Shown: piece after piece, positions 8,546-17,927 of the stretch
Layout: every line of letters begins with the position of its first letter
Position numbering within the stretch: position 1 is the first letter of the stretch
Assembly: GCF_003991425.1 (NCBI RefSeq)
Contig: NZ_CP034346.1
Location: 781,501 to 845,500 of the forward strand
Length of the DNA stretch: 64,000 bases
Source of the DNA: Paenibacillus lutimineralis
GTDB taxonomy: Bacteria; Bacillota; Bacilli; Paenibacillales; Paenibacillaceae
Direction: 5' to 3'
Translations under genes and position numbers: made by a program
Notes under the pieces: model-generated
Told to the model about the DNA's origin: nothing
Database searches by the model: none
What the model saw: the letters and a program-made list of their open reading frames with translations, nothing else

Positions 8546-8600
8546 GTCGGGATGTAGAGGGGCCGAAGCTGGGCCGTTCCTTTACATCTCGGCTTTTTTT
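8546..8600 (+). terminator. Intrinsic terminator of ridA
   Basis: A 15-bp stem (8546-8560 with 8579-8593) includes three G-U pairs and encloses a second small GGCC hairpin. Seven T follow. Confidence 0.85.
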
Positions 8601-8676
8601 GATGATAGAGGTTGTTTATAAGTTTGAATCAAGTTTATATTAGCCTGTATTTCGTATAAGATAGTAAGGATAGGGA

Positions 8677-11600
8677 ATGTTTGGTACTAAGAAATGGCGG
8701 GAGATCAGCATGAATCAACGTCTTTTTGGAATATGGCTTGGTGAGGTTATGTTCTGTTTCTCCGGGGAGATCTCGGAGGCCAGAGTGGATCCCTGGACAG
8801 CCGCTGTACGACGGCTCACGCTGAAGCCGGGGATCCGGCCGTTTCAGCATGCCGCACTACGGCTGACGGAGGTAAGATATCCGGTGGTCTCGACGGCGCA
8901 GGCTAAACCTGGTGCTACAGAACGCAAAGGATTGATCGGGAGGACCTTGGAAGGCCTGGCCCTCTCGGTTCAAAATACGTGGGAAATACTGTTGAATTGG
9001 GATGGGGCAGCACTGGCTGGCCAGCAGATTCAAACTGGCGGTGAAATGGAATTCTGGAGTAAAGCAGCCCTGTTCGCACTAGACTTAATGCTTCGAGGCA
9101 GAATAGCTCCTGGAATCAGACCGGGAACGGTGAGCGGTCGAAGGCGTACGGGTCAGGCATCTGCTCAGTCGGTCTGGGTTCCATCTCTCACTGCACAGGA
9201 GGATGAGGCTCGCTTTCGCCAATTGGCCGAAGCGATGCCGCCGATTTGTCTGGCTGCGGTGCAACTTGGTTCGGCGCAGGAGGAAGGTTCTATTCTAAAT
9301 CGCCGAATGACACTGCTGTATTCTTTTTTGACAGCGATGATCGATTATGAAGTACGTAGAAGTAATGAACAGCTTGGACGAAGCTTACATCCGGCGCGAG
9401 CTAGATATAGGCGAGGCTATTCTCCTATGACCGAATTATGGTGGAATGAGCTGCTGGGCAGCGGTACCCCCTCCAATCTGCAAGGTCCAGTGGCGGAAAT
9501 AGGACAAATGATCAAGGAGATTACAGATACAGGGGGAGTCCCTCCGCGCGATCAGGAACAGGATCATAGGAGTAAAAGCTTAGGTTCATTCCGCTTGTGT
9601 CTGCGAATTGAACCTGAGGAATCCAGTGAGGAAGAGTCCACATTCGACGGGGGCAAGAACCAGATGTGGAAGCTGTCATTTTGGGCCGAAGGCGTGGAGG
9701 ACCCAAGGGTGCTCCTGCCTGCGGGGCTAATATGGAGTTATCCAAAGCGGGATATGGAGATTCTGGAACGGGAATACCGGAATGTCCAACAAAATTTGCT
9801 GCTGCGGTTAAGCAAAGCGGCCTATATTGAGACTGTGATCAAGGAAGCGATGGGAAGACCGCATCCCGAATCCTTGGTTCTTCATCCACAGCAGTTATAT
9901 TCATTTTTGAGCAAATCGGTGTCCATGCTGCGCAAGCAAGGGGTAACCGTGCAAATGCCTACACGCTGGACGAAGGAAGGCAGGCGTCGTGTCGGTGTCC
10001 GACTTAAAGTTGAAGGATGGTCGGAAGGCAGTGGAGGCGCTCAGCCTGAAGCGTCAAAGCTTGGTATCGATAAATTAGTCCAATTCGAGGCGGAGGCCTC
10101 ATTGAATGAGAGTCCTTTAACTTACTCGGAATTGGCAGAGCTAGCATCCTCAAAGTCATCGCTCGTTCTGTTCCGCGGGGAATGGATTGAGATCGACACC
10201 AAGGAGATCAGACAGGTGCTTAAGTTCATGAAGCGTCAGGAGACTGGGGAGATGACTTTTCGCGAGCTGATGCATTTGTCTGCAGATGACGGGTATGAAC
10301 TTGACGGTATTGCGGTTGATGCGATAGAAGCGGAAGGGATGCTGTCCTTGTTGTTGAATGGCAATGGCGCACTCATGTCAAAGCCAGCTGATGTGCCTGT
10401 TCCGTCCTCTCTGAACGGGACGCTTCGCCCTTATCAGGAAAGGGGCTTTCGATGGCTTGCCTCGATGCGCCAATTAGGATTCGGGGCGCTGCTTGCCGAT
10501 GATATGGGACTCGGCAAGACCATTCAAGTTATCTCCGTGCTGTTGGAGGGGCTTGATCAATCGGCGGGTCCAAGCCTAATTGTCTGCCCTACGTCATTAC
10601 TAGGCAACTGGCAGCGTGAATTTGCCAGATTCGCTCCACAAATGCGCTTATATGTACATCACGGAAGCGATCGGCTGCATGGCGAGAAGTTCTTAGCGGT
10701 GTGCCGGAGCCATGATATTGTGCTCACGACATATCAGTTGACCGGTAGAGATGCCAAGGAGATGAGGGAGGTATCTTGGAGCTCGATCGTGCTGGATGAG
10801 GCCCAGTATATTAAAAATTTCGGCACGAAGCAGGCCCAGAGCGTCATGAAGCTGGATTCAGGACATAAGATCGCTATGACCGGGACTCCAGTGGAGAATC
10901 GTCTGAGTGAGTTATGGTCGATCTTTCAGTTTTTAAATCCGGGATATCTCGGCTCGAATGCCTCGTTCCGCTCCCGCTTCACGGGGAATGGAGAGCGACA
11001 GAATGCCGAACTGGTCAAACTTCGGAAGCTGATTGCTCCCTTCCTGCTGCGCCGTCTCAAGAGCGACCCGGATATCCGCAAGGATCTGCCGGAGAAGATT
11101 GAGTTGAAATCGTATTGCAGTCTGACCGCGGAACAGGCCAGATTATATCAAGCGGTCACCGATGGCTTGATGGAGCGGATCTCCGGCAGCGAAGGGATCG
11201 CTCGGAAGGGGATTGTACTCTCATCGTTGACACAGCTGAAACAAATATGCGATCATCCGCATCTGGCTGGGGGCCGCATCAGGGGAGCGGCGACCAGTGG
11301 AGAACGATCTGGGAAGCTGGATCGACTGTTCGAGCTGCTTGATCTCATTCTGGACAATAAAGAGTCCGCCCTGATTTTCACGCAATATGTACAAATGGGT
11401 AATCTGTTGCAGGAGCAGTTGCTGGCGAGATATGGTGAAATGCCGTTCTTCCTGCATGGTGCTGTTGCCAAGCAGGATCGCGATCAAATGGTGCTTGAAT
11501 TTCAGGAAGGGCAGGGCTCCTCGTTGTTCGTATTATCGCTGAAGGCGGGTGGGGTCGGCCTCAATCTAACGCGTGCCAATCATGTCATCCACTATGATCG

Positions 11601-11838
11601 ATGGTGGAATCCTGCTGTTGAGAATCAGGCGACTGATCGCGTATTCCGTATTGGCCAGCAGAAGAATGTAGAGGTTCATAAGCTGATATGCCAAGGGACG
11701 CTGGAAGAGAGAATCGATGAACTGATCGAGCGAAAGAAGGCCCTCTCGGAGCAGGTTGTTGGCTCCGGCGAGCATTGGTTAACGGAAATGTCGAATGAGG
11801 AGCTGCAAAATCTGATCGCCTTGCAGGGCTGGTCGTAA
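8677..11838 (+). CDS. SNF2-family DEAD/DEAH helicase (YwqA-like)
   Basis: 1053 aa. The long N-terminal half (about residues 1-560) matches the bacterial SNF2-associated region. The SNF2 ATPase motor spans about residues 575-1040: A-D-D-M-G-L-G-K-T (motif I), L-D-E-A-Q-Y-I-K-N (DEAH-like box with Q), M-T-G-T-P-V-E-N-R (III), and A-G-G-V-G-L-N-L-T with the motif VI stretch Q-A-T-D-R-V-F-R-I-G-Q. These ATPases translocate on duplex DNA and displace bound proteins; the bacterial role is poorly defined. The stop overlaps the start of a SWIM zinc-finger gene, the YwqA/YwqB pairing of Bacillus. Start could be ATG 8677 (AAGGA 6 nt upstream) or ATG 8710 (GGGAG upstream). Confidence 0.92.
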   Translation: MFGTKKWREISMNQRLFGIWLGEVMFCFSGEISEARVDPWTAAVRRLTLKPGIRPFQHAALRLTEVRYPVVSTAQAKPGATERKGLIGRTLEGLALSVQNTWEILLNWDGAALAGQQIQTGGEMEFWSKAALFALDLMLRGRIAPGIRPGTVSGRRRTGQASAQSVWVPSLTAQEDEARFRQLAEAMPPICLAAVQLGSAQEEGSILNRRMTLLYSFLTAMIDYEVRRSNEQLGRSLHPARARYRRGYSPMTELWWNELLGSGTPSNLQGPVAEIGQMIKEITDTGGVPPRDQEQDHRSKSLGSFRLCLRIEPEESSEEESTFDGGKNQMWKLSFWAEGVEDPRVLLPAGLIWSYPKRDMEILEREYRNVQQNLLLRLSKAAYIETVIKEAMGRPHPESLVLHPQQLYSFLSKSVSMLRKQGVTVQMPTRWTKEGRRRVGVRLKVEGWSEGSGGAQPEASKLGIDKLVQFEAEASLNESPLTYSELAELASSKSSLVLFRGEWIEIDTKEIRQVLKFMKRQETGEMTFRELMHLSADDGYELDGIAVDAIEAEGMLSLLLNGNGALMSKPADVPVPSSLNGTLRPYQERGFRWLASMRQLGFGALLADDMGLGKTIQVISVLLEGLDQSAGPSLIVCPTSLLGNWQREFARFAPQMRLYVHHGSDRLHGEKFLAVCRSHDIVLTTYQLTGRDAKEMREVSWSSIVLDEAQYIKNFGTKQAQSVMKLDSGHKIAMTGTPVENRLSELWSIFQFLNPGYLGSNASFRSRFTGNGERQNAELVKLRKLIAPFLLRRLKSDPDIRKDLPEKIELKSYCSLTAEQARLYQAVTDGLMERISGSEGIARKGIVLSSLTQLKQICDHPHLAGGRIRGAATSGERSGKLDRLFELLDLILDNKESALIFTQYVQMGNLLQEQLLARYGEMPFFLHGAVAKQDRDQMVLEFQEGQGSSLFVLSLKAGGVGLNLTRANHVIHYDRWWNPAVENQATDRVFRIGQQKNVEVHKLICQGTLEERIDELIERKKALSEQVVGSGEHWLTEMSNEELQNLIALQGWS

Positions 11839-12641
11839 TGGGGGAACCCGTGATGAAGAAGAGTATAGCGAGCATTAGAGATGAAAATATAGAATTGCAA
11901 TGGACCGCCGCAGGCTTGAGGGTGACATTTCTAGTCCAAGAACCCATATCGAACCAATGGGTAGTCCAACTGCCTCGAGAGCCAATTGAAGAGGCTAGCA
12001 GCCGGCTGATTGAACACTTGCAGCGGGATTCGCTTCAGCTTGCTGCTCTCGGAGAGCAAGGGGCGGATGTCATCTCCGATCTGCTCCGTATGCCTTATTC
12101 GGAGGAGAGAGAACCTCACCGTCCATTGAGCGCGATTGTAAGCAGGTCTAAATGCTCTTGTGGACGAATGGGCTGTAATCATATTCAGGAAGCCTTGAAG
12201 GCCGCAGAGGGCTCCTGGAGGGCCGCTTCGGCGACAGATAGGTTAGCTCGGCTTGGCTGGACGGTAGAATCTTTGTTGGATGCTGTGCTGGATCGCTGGG
12301 CAAGCAATTTGAAGGTTAGGGATGCTGAGGCGGAACTGAAGCGTTTTGTAGCCCGTCTGGATACACCTGCATATCGAAATAAGGAAGGCGAAGCGAATCT
12401 TGCAGAATGGTTGGCGGAGATGGCTCATAACGGCCATCTGCATCAGCCTGGACCTGAGCTTCATGATGTGGAGATTAGCTTGACCCCTATGCAGGTGTCT
12501 TCGCTGGATACCGCTGTACAGCCCTGGGTACAGCTTCTTCCCGGCGTGCCGGGTGTCGCTGAGGGCTTATCACTTGTGATTGAACAAGCGAGAAAGAATG
12601 CGGAGCGGCTTGCCAAGCCGCTTCGGGCCAGCAAGTCGTAA
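11838..12641 (+). CDS. SWIM zinc-finger protein, partner of the SNF2 ATPase
   Basis: About 267 aa. A SWIM motif, C-S-C-G-R-M-G-C-N-H (C-x-C-x4-C-x-H), sits near residues 109-118. The rest is helical and Arg/Glu rich. SWIM domains bind DNA or proteins and in bacteria are often encoded next to SNF2 ATPases, where they probably help substrate binding. The start overlaps the SNF2 stop (ATG 11838); a second ATG at 11853 also has a GGGGGAA site. It is about half the length of Bacillus YwqB (about 530 aa), so it may be a minimal form. Confidence 0.8.
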   Translation: MGEPVMKKSIASIRDENIELQWTAAGLRVTFLVQEPISNQWVVQLPREPIEEASSRLIEHLQRDSLQLAALGEQGADVISDLLRMPYSEEREPHRPLSAIVSRSKCSCGRMGCNHIQEALKAAEGSWRAASATDRLARLGWTVESLLDAVLDRWASNLKVRDAEAELKRFVARLDTPAYRNKEGEANLAEWLAEMAHNGHLHQPGPELHDVEISLTPMQVSSLDTAVQPWVQLLPGVPGVAEGLSLVIEQARKNAERLAKPLRASKS

Positions 12642-12668
12642 AGACTGCCGTAGGATCTTAATGCGCAA

Positions 12669-12709
12669 AACAGCTGCAGGGAGCATGTATGCCCCTTGCA
12701 GCTGTTTTT
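12669..12709 (+). terminator. Intrinsic terminator of the SNF2-SWIM operon
   Basis: AACAGCTGCAGGG pairs with CCCTTGCAGCTGTT with one bulged base, followed by T5. Confidence 0.85.
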
Positions 12710-12743
12710 GTCTATGCCGAGCTAACGAAATGGTTTTTGAATC

Positions 12744-13421
12744 TTATGTCAGAAGCTTAGGGTGATTCGAATGATCCGGTTCGGAGCTGGAGCTGCCCAT
12801 GATTTCTTTGCGCAGTCCGCACATTTTCTTGTCTAGGGCGTCAGCGGCTTTGGCTGCCTCAGTAAGCTCTTCTACAACATGATAAGGAACCTGCTTCTCA
12901 TATTTGTAGTAGAGAATATGCTCCATGCTGGCCCAGAAATCCATAGCGAGCGTACGCATCTGAATCTCGACCTTCATCCAGCGCTGTCCCTCCAGGAGAG
13001 TAAGCGGTACGGCCACGATCAGATGCAGGCTCTGGTAGCCATTTGGTTTAGGATGTTCAATATAATCTTTAATCTCCAGAATCGATATATCTTCCCTTTG
13101 CTTGAGGTGCTCCAGCAGACTGTAAATGTCCTGGACGAAGGAGAAGACGATACGCATGCCAGCAATATCATGAATTTGGTTCACGATGTTGTCGACTGTA
13201 ATGTCATATCCTTTGCGCTGCAGCTTGTTCATGATGCTCTTAGGCTCTTTAATACGTGTTTTTATATGCTCGATCGGGCTGTATCCGTTCTCGATTTTCC
13301 ATTCGGTCTGAATAAGCTTGATCTTGTTCTTCAATTCATCTAGTGCAAGCTGATAAAGTATAGGGAGCTTCTTCCATTCCTCGAATTTACGCAGATCATT
13401 CTCGTCGATTTCCCAATACAA
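12744..13421 (-). CDS. relP: Small alarmone synthetase, RelP/YwaC type
   Basis: At least 225 aa; a single (p)ppGpp synthetase domain without hydrolase, TGS or ACT domains. Family segments include S-P-I-E-H-I-K-T-R-I-K near residue 50, H-D-I-A-G-M-R-I near residue 83, and the RelP/YwaC signature P-K-P-N-G-Y-Q-S-L-H-L with E-I-Q-M-R-T-L-A-M-D-F-W-A-S-M-E-H. It makes ppGpp/pppGpp from ATP and GDP/GTP and is cytosolic, usually induced by cell-wall stress. There is no ATG at the 5' end. TTG at 13421 has a poorly placed AAGGAA. The frame continues upstream to a TAG at 13490, and a GGAG at 13494-13491 is better placed for a non-standard CTG at 13481 or ATT at 13487. The true N-terminus is probably about 20 residues longer. 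Confidence 0.9.
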   Translation of the reverse strand: MYWEIDENDLRKFEEWKKLPILYQLALDELKNKIKLIQTEWKIENGYSPIEHIKTRIKEPKSIMNKLQRKGYDITVDNIVNQIHDIAGMRIVFSFVQDIYSLLEHLKQREDISILEIKDYIEHPKPNGYQSLHLIVAVPLTLLEGQRWMKVEIQMRTLAMDFWASMEHILYYKYEKQVPYHVVEELTEAAKAADALDKKMCGLRKEIMGSSSSEPDHSNHPKLLT

Positions 13422-13542
13422 TTCCTTCAGGTTAAACTTCTGCAGGACACTTTGATTATCTTTACTGTTAGGCTTGTTCAGGGTAATCTACTCCTATATT
13501 TTTGAATTCTCTTGCTTATTCCTCGTTCTTTCTTAAGTTCGT

Positions 13543-13663
13543 GTTCAAAAAGGTCGGTTTTCAGCACCGAAGCTTATGCATCCGATGTGCGTTTTTTCAA
13601 AACGCTTCAGTTGAATGAAGCTAGGGCATGAGGAGCGTCTTATCAAAAGAGGACTTTTTGAAC
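13543..13663 (-). repeat. Dispersed palindromic repeat, copy C (121 bp, reverse orientation)
   Basis: Starts GTTCAAAAAGG and ends CTTTTTGAAC, with the outer flank AACCTCT (complement of AGAGGTT) beside the right end. Read on the minus strand it carries the CCCTAGCTTCATTCAAC segment shared with copies A and B. It also has a GAAGCGTTTTGAAAA module shared with copy D, so it is a mosaic. It lies in the 470-bp gap between relP and the zinc-ribbon gene; the rest of that gap is AT-rich upstream DNA without a convincing gene. Confidence 0.75.
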
Positions 13664-13890
13664 AACCTCTTTAAGTCAGGCTTATCTATAATATATCGAT
13701 TGTATTGACTTGGTGCTGGAACAATGACACATGTAGCCCAGACTTACTTTTATTGTAACTTGAATAACTTGTCAAAATCAAAACAAGACTTAGGTACAGT
13801 TTTCACAGCGGAGAAAAATCTGTTATGATGTTTTCATAATTAATGGGCAGCTTAGTGCTTCTGAAAGTAGTGTAGGGAGGGAATGAAATT

Positions 13891-14688
13891 ATGAATTTCT
13901 TCAGGAAAATAAAGGATAGTGCTGGGAAGATGTCCGATCGGGCACAAAATGTTGTAGAGATCGGACGTTTGAATACACAAATTTCAAATATTGAACGTGA
14001 AATGGGACTGTATTATCAAAAAATGGGTGAGGTCTTCTACGAAGGATATCGTCTTAAGGATATGTCAGCGGCTGAGAAAGAGATGCTGGAATTGGCTAAG
14101 ACTTGCGAGCTGCTAGTTGAAGAACGGGACGAAATCCGTCTCAAGATCGCTGAGCTGAAGAATGAACGGCTATGCAGTTCGTGTGGCAAAAGCATCGCTC
14201 AAGATGCGCTGTTCTGCCCTTATTGCGGGAGCAAGCTAGAGAAGAGCAGCCAGATTGCGGATCGCTCCACAGGTGGACTGAAGGATCTTCAAGCTGAGGA
14301 GAGCGCGGTCTCGGATGAGACGATGATCTATACGCCGCAGATGCTCGAGGACTCGCCTTTGAAGTCCGTTCTTGAGCAGGAAAAAGATAGCGATGAGCTC
14401 GATGAGCGCCACAAGCAGCAGCTGGAGCGCGAACGGGAGCGTCAGGAAGAATTGGATCGCCGGATTCGTACCTGGAAGGAGAACGTTGGTAAACCGGATG
14501 AGGATAATTCGTATGCCGATAAGAGCTATACAGACTCGTCCATTCCAGACAAATCAGCTTCTGCTGAGATCTACTCGAAGAAATCCGATTCCGATCCAGA
14601 GGTGCAGTCGGTAAAGTGTCAAATATGCTCTTCGGTGCTTGTCAAAGGAACGAAGTGGTGTCCGCATTGCAGATCAGAACAAATTTAA
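13891..14688 (+). CDS. Zinc-ribbon protein with N-terminal coiled coil
   Basis: 265 aa, soluble. Residues 1-95 are heptad-like and helical. A first zinc ribbon follows at about residues 101-116 (C-S-S-C-G-K ... C-P-Y-C-G). A charged central region (about 120-240) is rich in Glu, Arg, Ser and Asp, and a second ribbon closes the protein (C-Q-I-C ... C-P-H-C). Double zinc-ribbon proteins of this kind are common in Firmicutes without assigned function; scaffolding or nucleic-acid binding is possible. ATG 13891 with GGGAGGG upstream. TATGAT about 55 nt upstream may be the -10. Confidence 0.8.
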   Translation: MNFFRKIKDSAGKMSDRAQNVVEIGRLNTQISNIEREMGLYYQKMGEVFYEGYRLKDMSAAEKEMLELAKTCELLVEERDEIRLKIAELKNERLCSSCGKSIAQDALFCPYCGSKLEKSSQIADRSTGGLKDLQAEESAVSDETMIYTPQMLEDSPLKSVLEQEKDSDELDERHKQQLERERERQEELDRRIRTWKENVGKPDEDNSYADKSYTDSSIPDKSASAEIYSKKSDSDPEVQSVKCQICSSVLVKGTKWCPHCRSEQI

Positions 14689-14786
14689 ATCAAGGAAGCA
14701 AGGAATGTCACTAAGTTGTAATAAATAATGCCTTGCGAGTAGGTGAATCCCACGTAGTAAGTAGTAAGGCAAAGGTTTTTCCTTAG

Positions 14787-14831
14787 GGCACGGAATGGTC
14801 GGGAAACCCTGGCCATACCTCGTGCCTTTTT
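14787..14831 (+). terminator. Intrinsic terminator of the zinc-ribbon gene
   Basis: GGCACG (14787-14792) pairs with CGTGCC (14821-14826). Inside it an ATGG/CCAT and GGG/CCC hairpin stacks; T5 follows. A further GCCTT/AAGGC pairing lies upstream at about 14731-14770. Confidence 0.75.
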
Positions 14832-14901
14832 CTATGAGTGAATGGCGCCTGATGGACAAGGGAATGCTGAAAAACAAGAGTAAATTAGGGAGATGAGTTT
14901 C

Positions 14902-15210
14902 ATGGAATGCATTGTTCATTTTGACGTACATCACAAGGATGGCATTAAGCCTCTGAGAGGATTGATTTTCCTTCAGGAAGATAGAAAGATTCCTACGGAG
15001 AGAGATCTGCTGCAGATGTTTGAGGATATGGGGTACAAGCTTAAGATGGATGACCGCGATAAAATGATATTTGTTCCGACCGAGTCCAGCAGCGATTATG
15101 ATTGGATTCGGGTGCGTGAGTTGGATACAGGAGAGAAGACCTATAAAGAGGATAGCGAGCTTAGAAGTTTGCTTAGTAATCTGATGCCGCAAGATTTCAG
15201 ACCTATTTAA
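14902..15210 (+). CDS. Unknown small protein
   Basis: 102 aa, acidic, soluble, with no signal or membrane segment. Not recognised. It has a strand-rich start (E-C-I-V-H-F-D-V-H-H) and a central L-R-G-L-I-F-L-Q-E-D-R-K-I-P-T-E-R-D-L-L segment. ATG 14902 is chosen because GGGAG lies 9 nt upstream; ATG 14893 abuts that same site. Alone in its transcript, followed at once by repeat copy D. Confidence 0.7.
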   Translation: MECIVHFDVHHKDGIKPLRGLIFLQEDRKIPTERDLLQMFEDMGYKLKMDDRDKMIFVPTESSSDYDWIRVRELDTGEKTYKEDSELRSLLSNLMPQDFRPI

Positions 15211-15216
15211 GAAGAA

Positions 15217-15308
15217 GTTCAAAAAGTCCGCTTCATCCAACTGAAGCGTTTTGAAAAGACGCACATCAGAAGCGTAAGCTTCGGTGCGGATAACCAAACT
15301 TTTTGAAC
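15217..15308 (+). repeat. Dispersed palindromic repeat, copy D (92 bp)
   Basis: GTTCAAAAAG ... CTTTTTGAAC ends; it begins 6 nt after a stop codon. Its interior (GAAGCGTTTTGAAAA, then AAGCTTCGGTGC) matches part of copy C rather than A/B. It could fold as a long hairpin and may serve as a transcript end. Confidence 0.75.
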
Positions 15309-15405
15309 GGGAATGCCTGACGAATTGAAAATCAACGTGAAAATTGCAGAAATTTGAAAAAGATTCACGAAAGGCACGAAATACCTCTTTATTTCCTCGC
15401 ATAGT

Positions 15406-15435
15406 TTGCGTTATACTTCAAACATTGTGTATAAT
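15406..15435 (+). promoter_or_regulatory. xpt promoter
   Basis: TTGCGT (15406-15411), 18-bp spacer, TATAAT (15430-15435), about 20 nt before the riboswitch. Confidence 0.7.
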
Positions 15436-15454
15436 GTCGTTTTTTCATAGATTT

Positions 15455-15524
15455 TCTCGTATATGTGCAGGGATCGGCCTGCATGTCTCTACCTGATCAC
15501 CGGAAATGATCGGACTACGGGAGA
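15455..15524 (+). ncRNA. Guanine-sensing purine riboswitch
   Basis: Aptamer with P1 TCTCGTA / TACGGGAGA. P2 is GTGCAGG / CCTGCAT around loop GATCGGC. J2/3 is GTCTCTACC. P3 is TGATCA / TGATCG around loop CCGGAAA, and J3/1 is GACTACG. The C in GACTA is the specificity base (C74 in xpt numbering) that pairs with guanine or hypoxanthine; adenine switches have T there. The region from 15525 to about 15645 is the expression platform and contains GAGAGC and GAGCTCTC followed by T5, which fits a guanine-induced terminator. Controls xpt and probably pbuX. Confidence 0.9.
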
Positions 15525-15625
15525 AGGGCTCTATACCGGATTTTGTCAGAGAGCGAGGCTCAGACAAAATTCTTTTCGGTGTCAGGGCGTTTTCTTAGTG
15601 GGTTCATTTTCCTGTTGGGGAGTGA

Positions 15626-16297
<672 letters not shown>

Positions 16298-16358
16298 GGA
16301 CTAGTTCTGCTGTCTGATAAGAAGCAGCGATTATATATACCTACAAATACAAATGAGT

Positions 16359-16486
16359 ATTCAAAAAGTTTGGTTTTCAGCACCGAGAAGGCCCCGGTGA
16401 ATTCAAGATTCGATGCCGAATTACTTCTTGATTCACTTCGTGTTAGATATAGAATTTATTCGTTATCAAAAACGGACTTTTTGAAC
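16359..16486 (-). repeat. Dispersed palindromic repeat, copy E (128 bp, reverse orientation)
   Basis: Ends ATTCAAAAAG and CTTTTTGAAC. Its minus strand shares the CATCGAATCTTGAATTCA and TTCTCGGTGCTGAAAACC blocks with copies A and B, with different sequence between them. It lies between xpt and pbuX, so it may affect read-through. Confidence 0.75.
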
Positions 16487-16527
16487 TACTTCTATAAGTT
16501 GAGCCTGGGGAGGAACTAGTTAAAATC

Positions 16528-17877
16528 ATGGAACACCACGAACGCATTTTTCAAAGGAACAGACATCCTTTCAAGACGTTTTCTTTGGGGATTCAGCATG
16601 TATTGGCTATGTACGCTGGAGCGGTTCTCGTACCGTTAATTGTAGGCGGGGCCCTGGAATTTAGTCATGAACAATTAACTTACCTGATTTGTATTGATTT
16701 GCTGGCTTGTGGTGTAGCGACATTGCTGCAGGTATGGGGCAATCGCTTCTTTGGCATTGGATTACCAGTAATGCTCGGTTGTGCTTTTCAGGCTGTGTCG
16801 CCGATGATCGCGATCGGGCAAAGTGATGGCTTGGGCGTATCGGCTATCTATGGCGCGATCATTGCCTCAGGCCTATTCATATTCCTATTCTCCGGCTTAT
16901 TCGGCAAGCTGATTGCGTTCTTCCCTCCGGTCGTAACCGGGTCGGTTGTGACCATTATCGGAGTCACCTTGATACCGGTTGCTCTTACCGACCTGGGTGG
17001 GGGAAATGCGGCAAGCCCCGATTTCGGTAGTCCACTTAACCTGGGCCTCGGTTTCGGAGTATTTATCTTTATTATTCTGCTGAATCGATTTACAACAGGT
17101 TTCCTGCGTTCCATCTCCGTATTGGTCGGCTTGATTGCCGGTACCATAATCGCTGGATTGTTCGGAGCGGTCGATTATACACCGCTTAAAGAAGCAAGCT
17201 GGTTCCATATGGTACAGCCTTTCTATTTTGGGCGTCCAACTTTCCATGTCTCGGCCATTCTTACCATGATCCTGGTATCCATCGTCAGTGTTGCTGAATC
17301 AACAGGGGTGTTCATGGCTTTGGGCAAAATCGTGGACAAGGACATCAAATCCGAGGATCTGACCAAAGGCTACCGCGCAGAAGGCTTAGCGATTATGCTT
17401 GGTGGTATATTTAATTCCTTCCCGTATACCACCTATTCGCAGAACGTTGGCCTGATCCAGATGAGCCGAGTTAAGACGCGTGATGTCATTGTGGTAGCCG
17501 GAGGCCTTCTGATTCTACTCGGCTTCGTGCCGAAGATCGCGGCTCTAACGCAGCTTGTACCGAGTTCGGTACTGGGTGGAGCAATGATCGCCCTGTTCGG
17601 CATGGTGCTCTCCTCGGGTATCCGCATGCTGGGTGATCAAGTTGATCTGAATCGGCATGAGAACTTGCTGATCATCGCATGCTCGGTAGGCATGGGCCTT
17701 GGTGTCAGCGTAGTACCTGGTCTTTTTGAGAGTCTTCCAGCTTGGCTGCGTATTCTGGTTGATAACGGTATTGTTGCTGGTAGTGTGACAGCGATTATTA
17801 TGAATTTGCTCTTTAATGGGCTGAACGGACATAGACCGAAGACAGCCGCTAGCGAGACAGAAGCAGAGACTAACTAG
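16528..17877 (+). CDS. pbuX: Xanthine permease (NCS2 family)
   Basis: 449 aa with about twelve to fourteen membrane segments. NCS2 marks: an N-terminal G-I-Q-H-V-L-A-M-Y-A-G segment, the V-A-E-S-T-G-V-F helix-8 motif near residue 255 (substrate-binding Glu), and the family signature region Q-N-V-G-L-I-Q-M-S-R-V near residue 307. Imports xanthine by cation symport at the cytoplasmic membrane and supplies Xpt. ATG 16528 with GGGGAGGAACT upstream. Confidence 0.92.
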   Translation: MEHHERIFQRNRHPFKTFSLGIQHVLAMYAGAVLVPLIVGGALEFSHEQLTYLICIDLLACGVATLLQVWGNRFFGIGLPVMLGCAFQAVSPMIAIGQSDGLGVSAIYGAIIASGLFIFLFSGLFGKLIAFFPPVVTGSVVTIIGVTLIPVALTDLGGGNAASPDFGSPLNLGLGFGVFIFIILLNRFTTGFLRSISVLVGLIAGTIIAGLFGAVDYTPLKEASWFHMVQPFYFGRPTFHVSAILTMILVSIVSVAESTGVFMALGKIVDKDIKSEDLTKGYRAEGLAIMLGGIFNSFPYTTYSQNVGLIQMSRVKTRDVIVVAGGLLILLGFVPKIAALTQLVPSSVLGGAMIALFGMVLSSGIRMLGDQVDLNRHENLLIIACSVGMGLGVSVVPGLFESLPAWLRILVDNGIVAGSVTAIIMNLLFNGLNGHRPKTAASETEAETN

Positions 17878-17927
17878 TTACAGGCTTAACCACCTAATCA
17901 ATATAGCTATGAGAGAACAGGCGGGTT

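Noticed and set aside
14674..15402. Minus-strand 242-codon open frame
   Set aside because: It runs antisense across the 14902 gene and repeat copy D and shows no domain or ribosome site.
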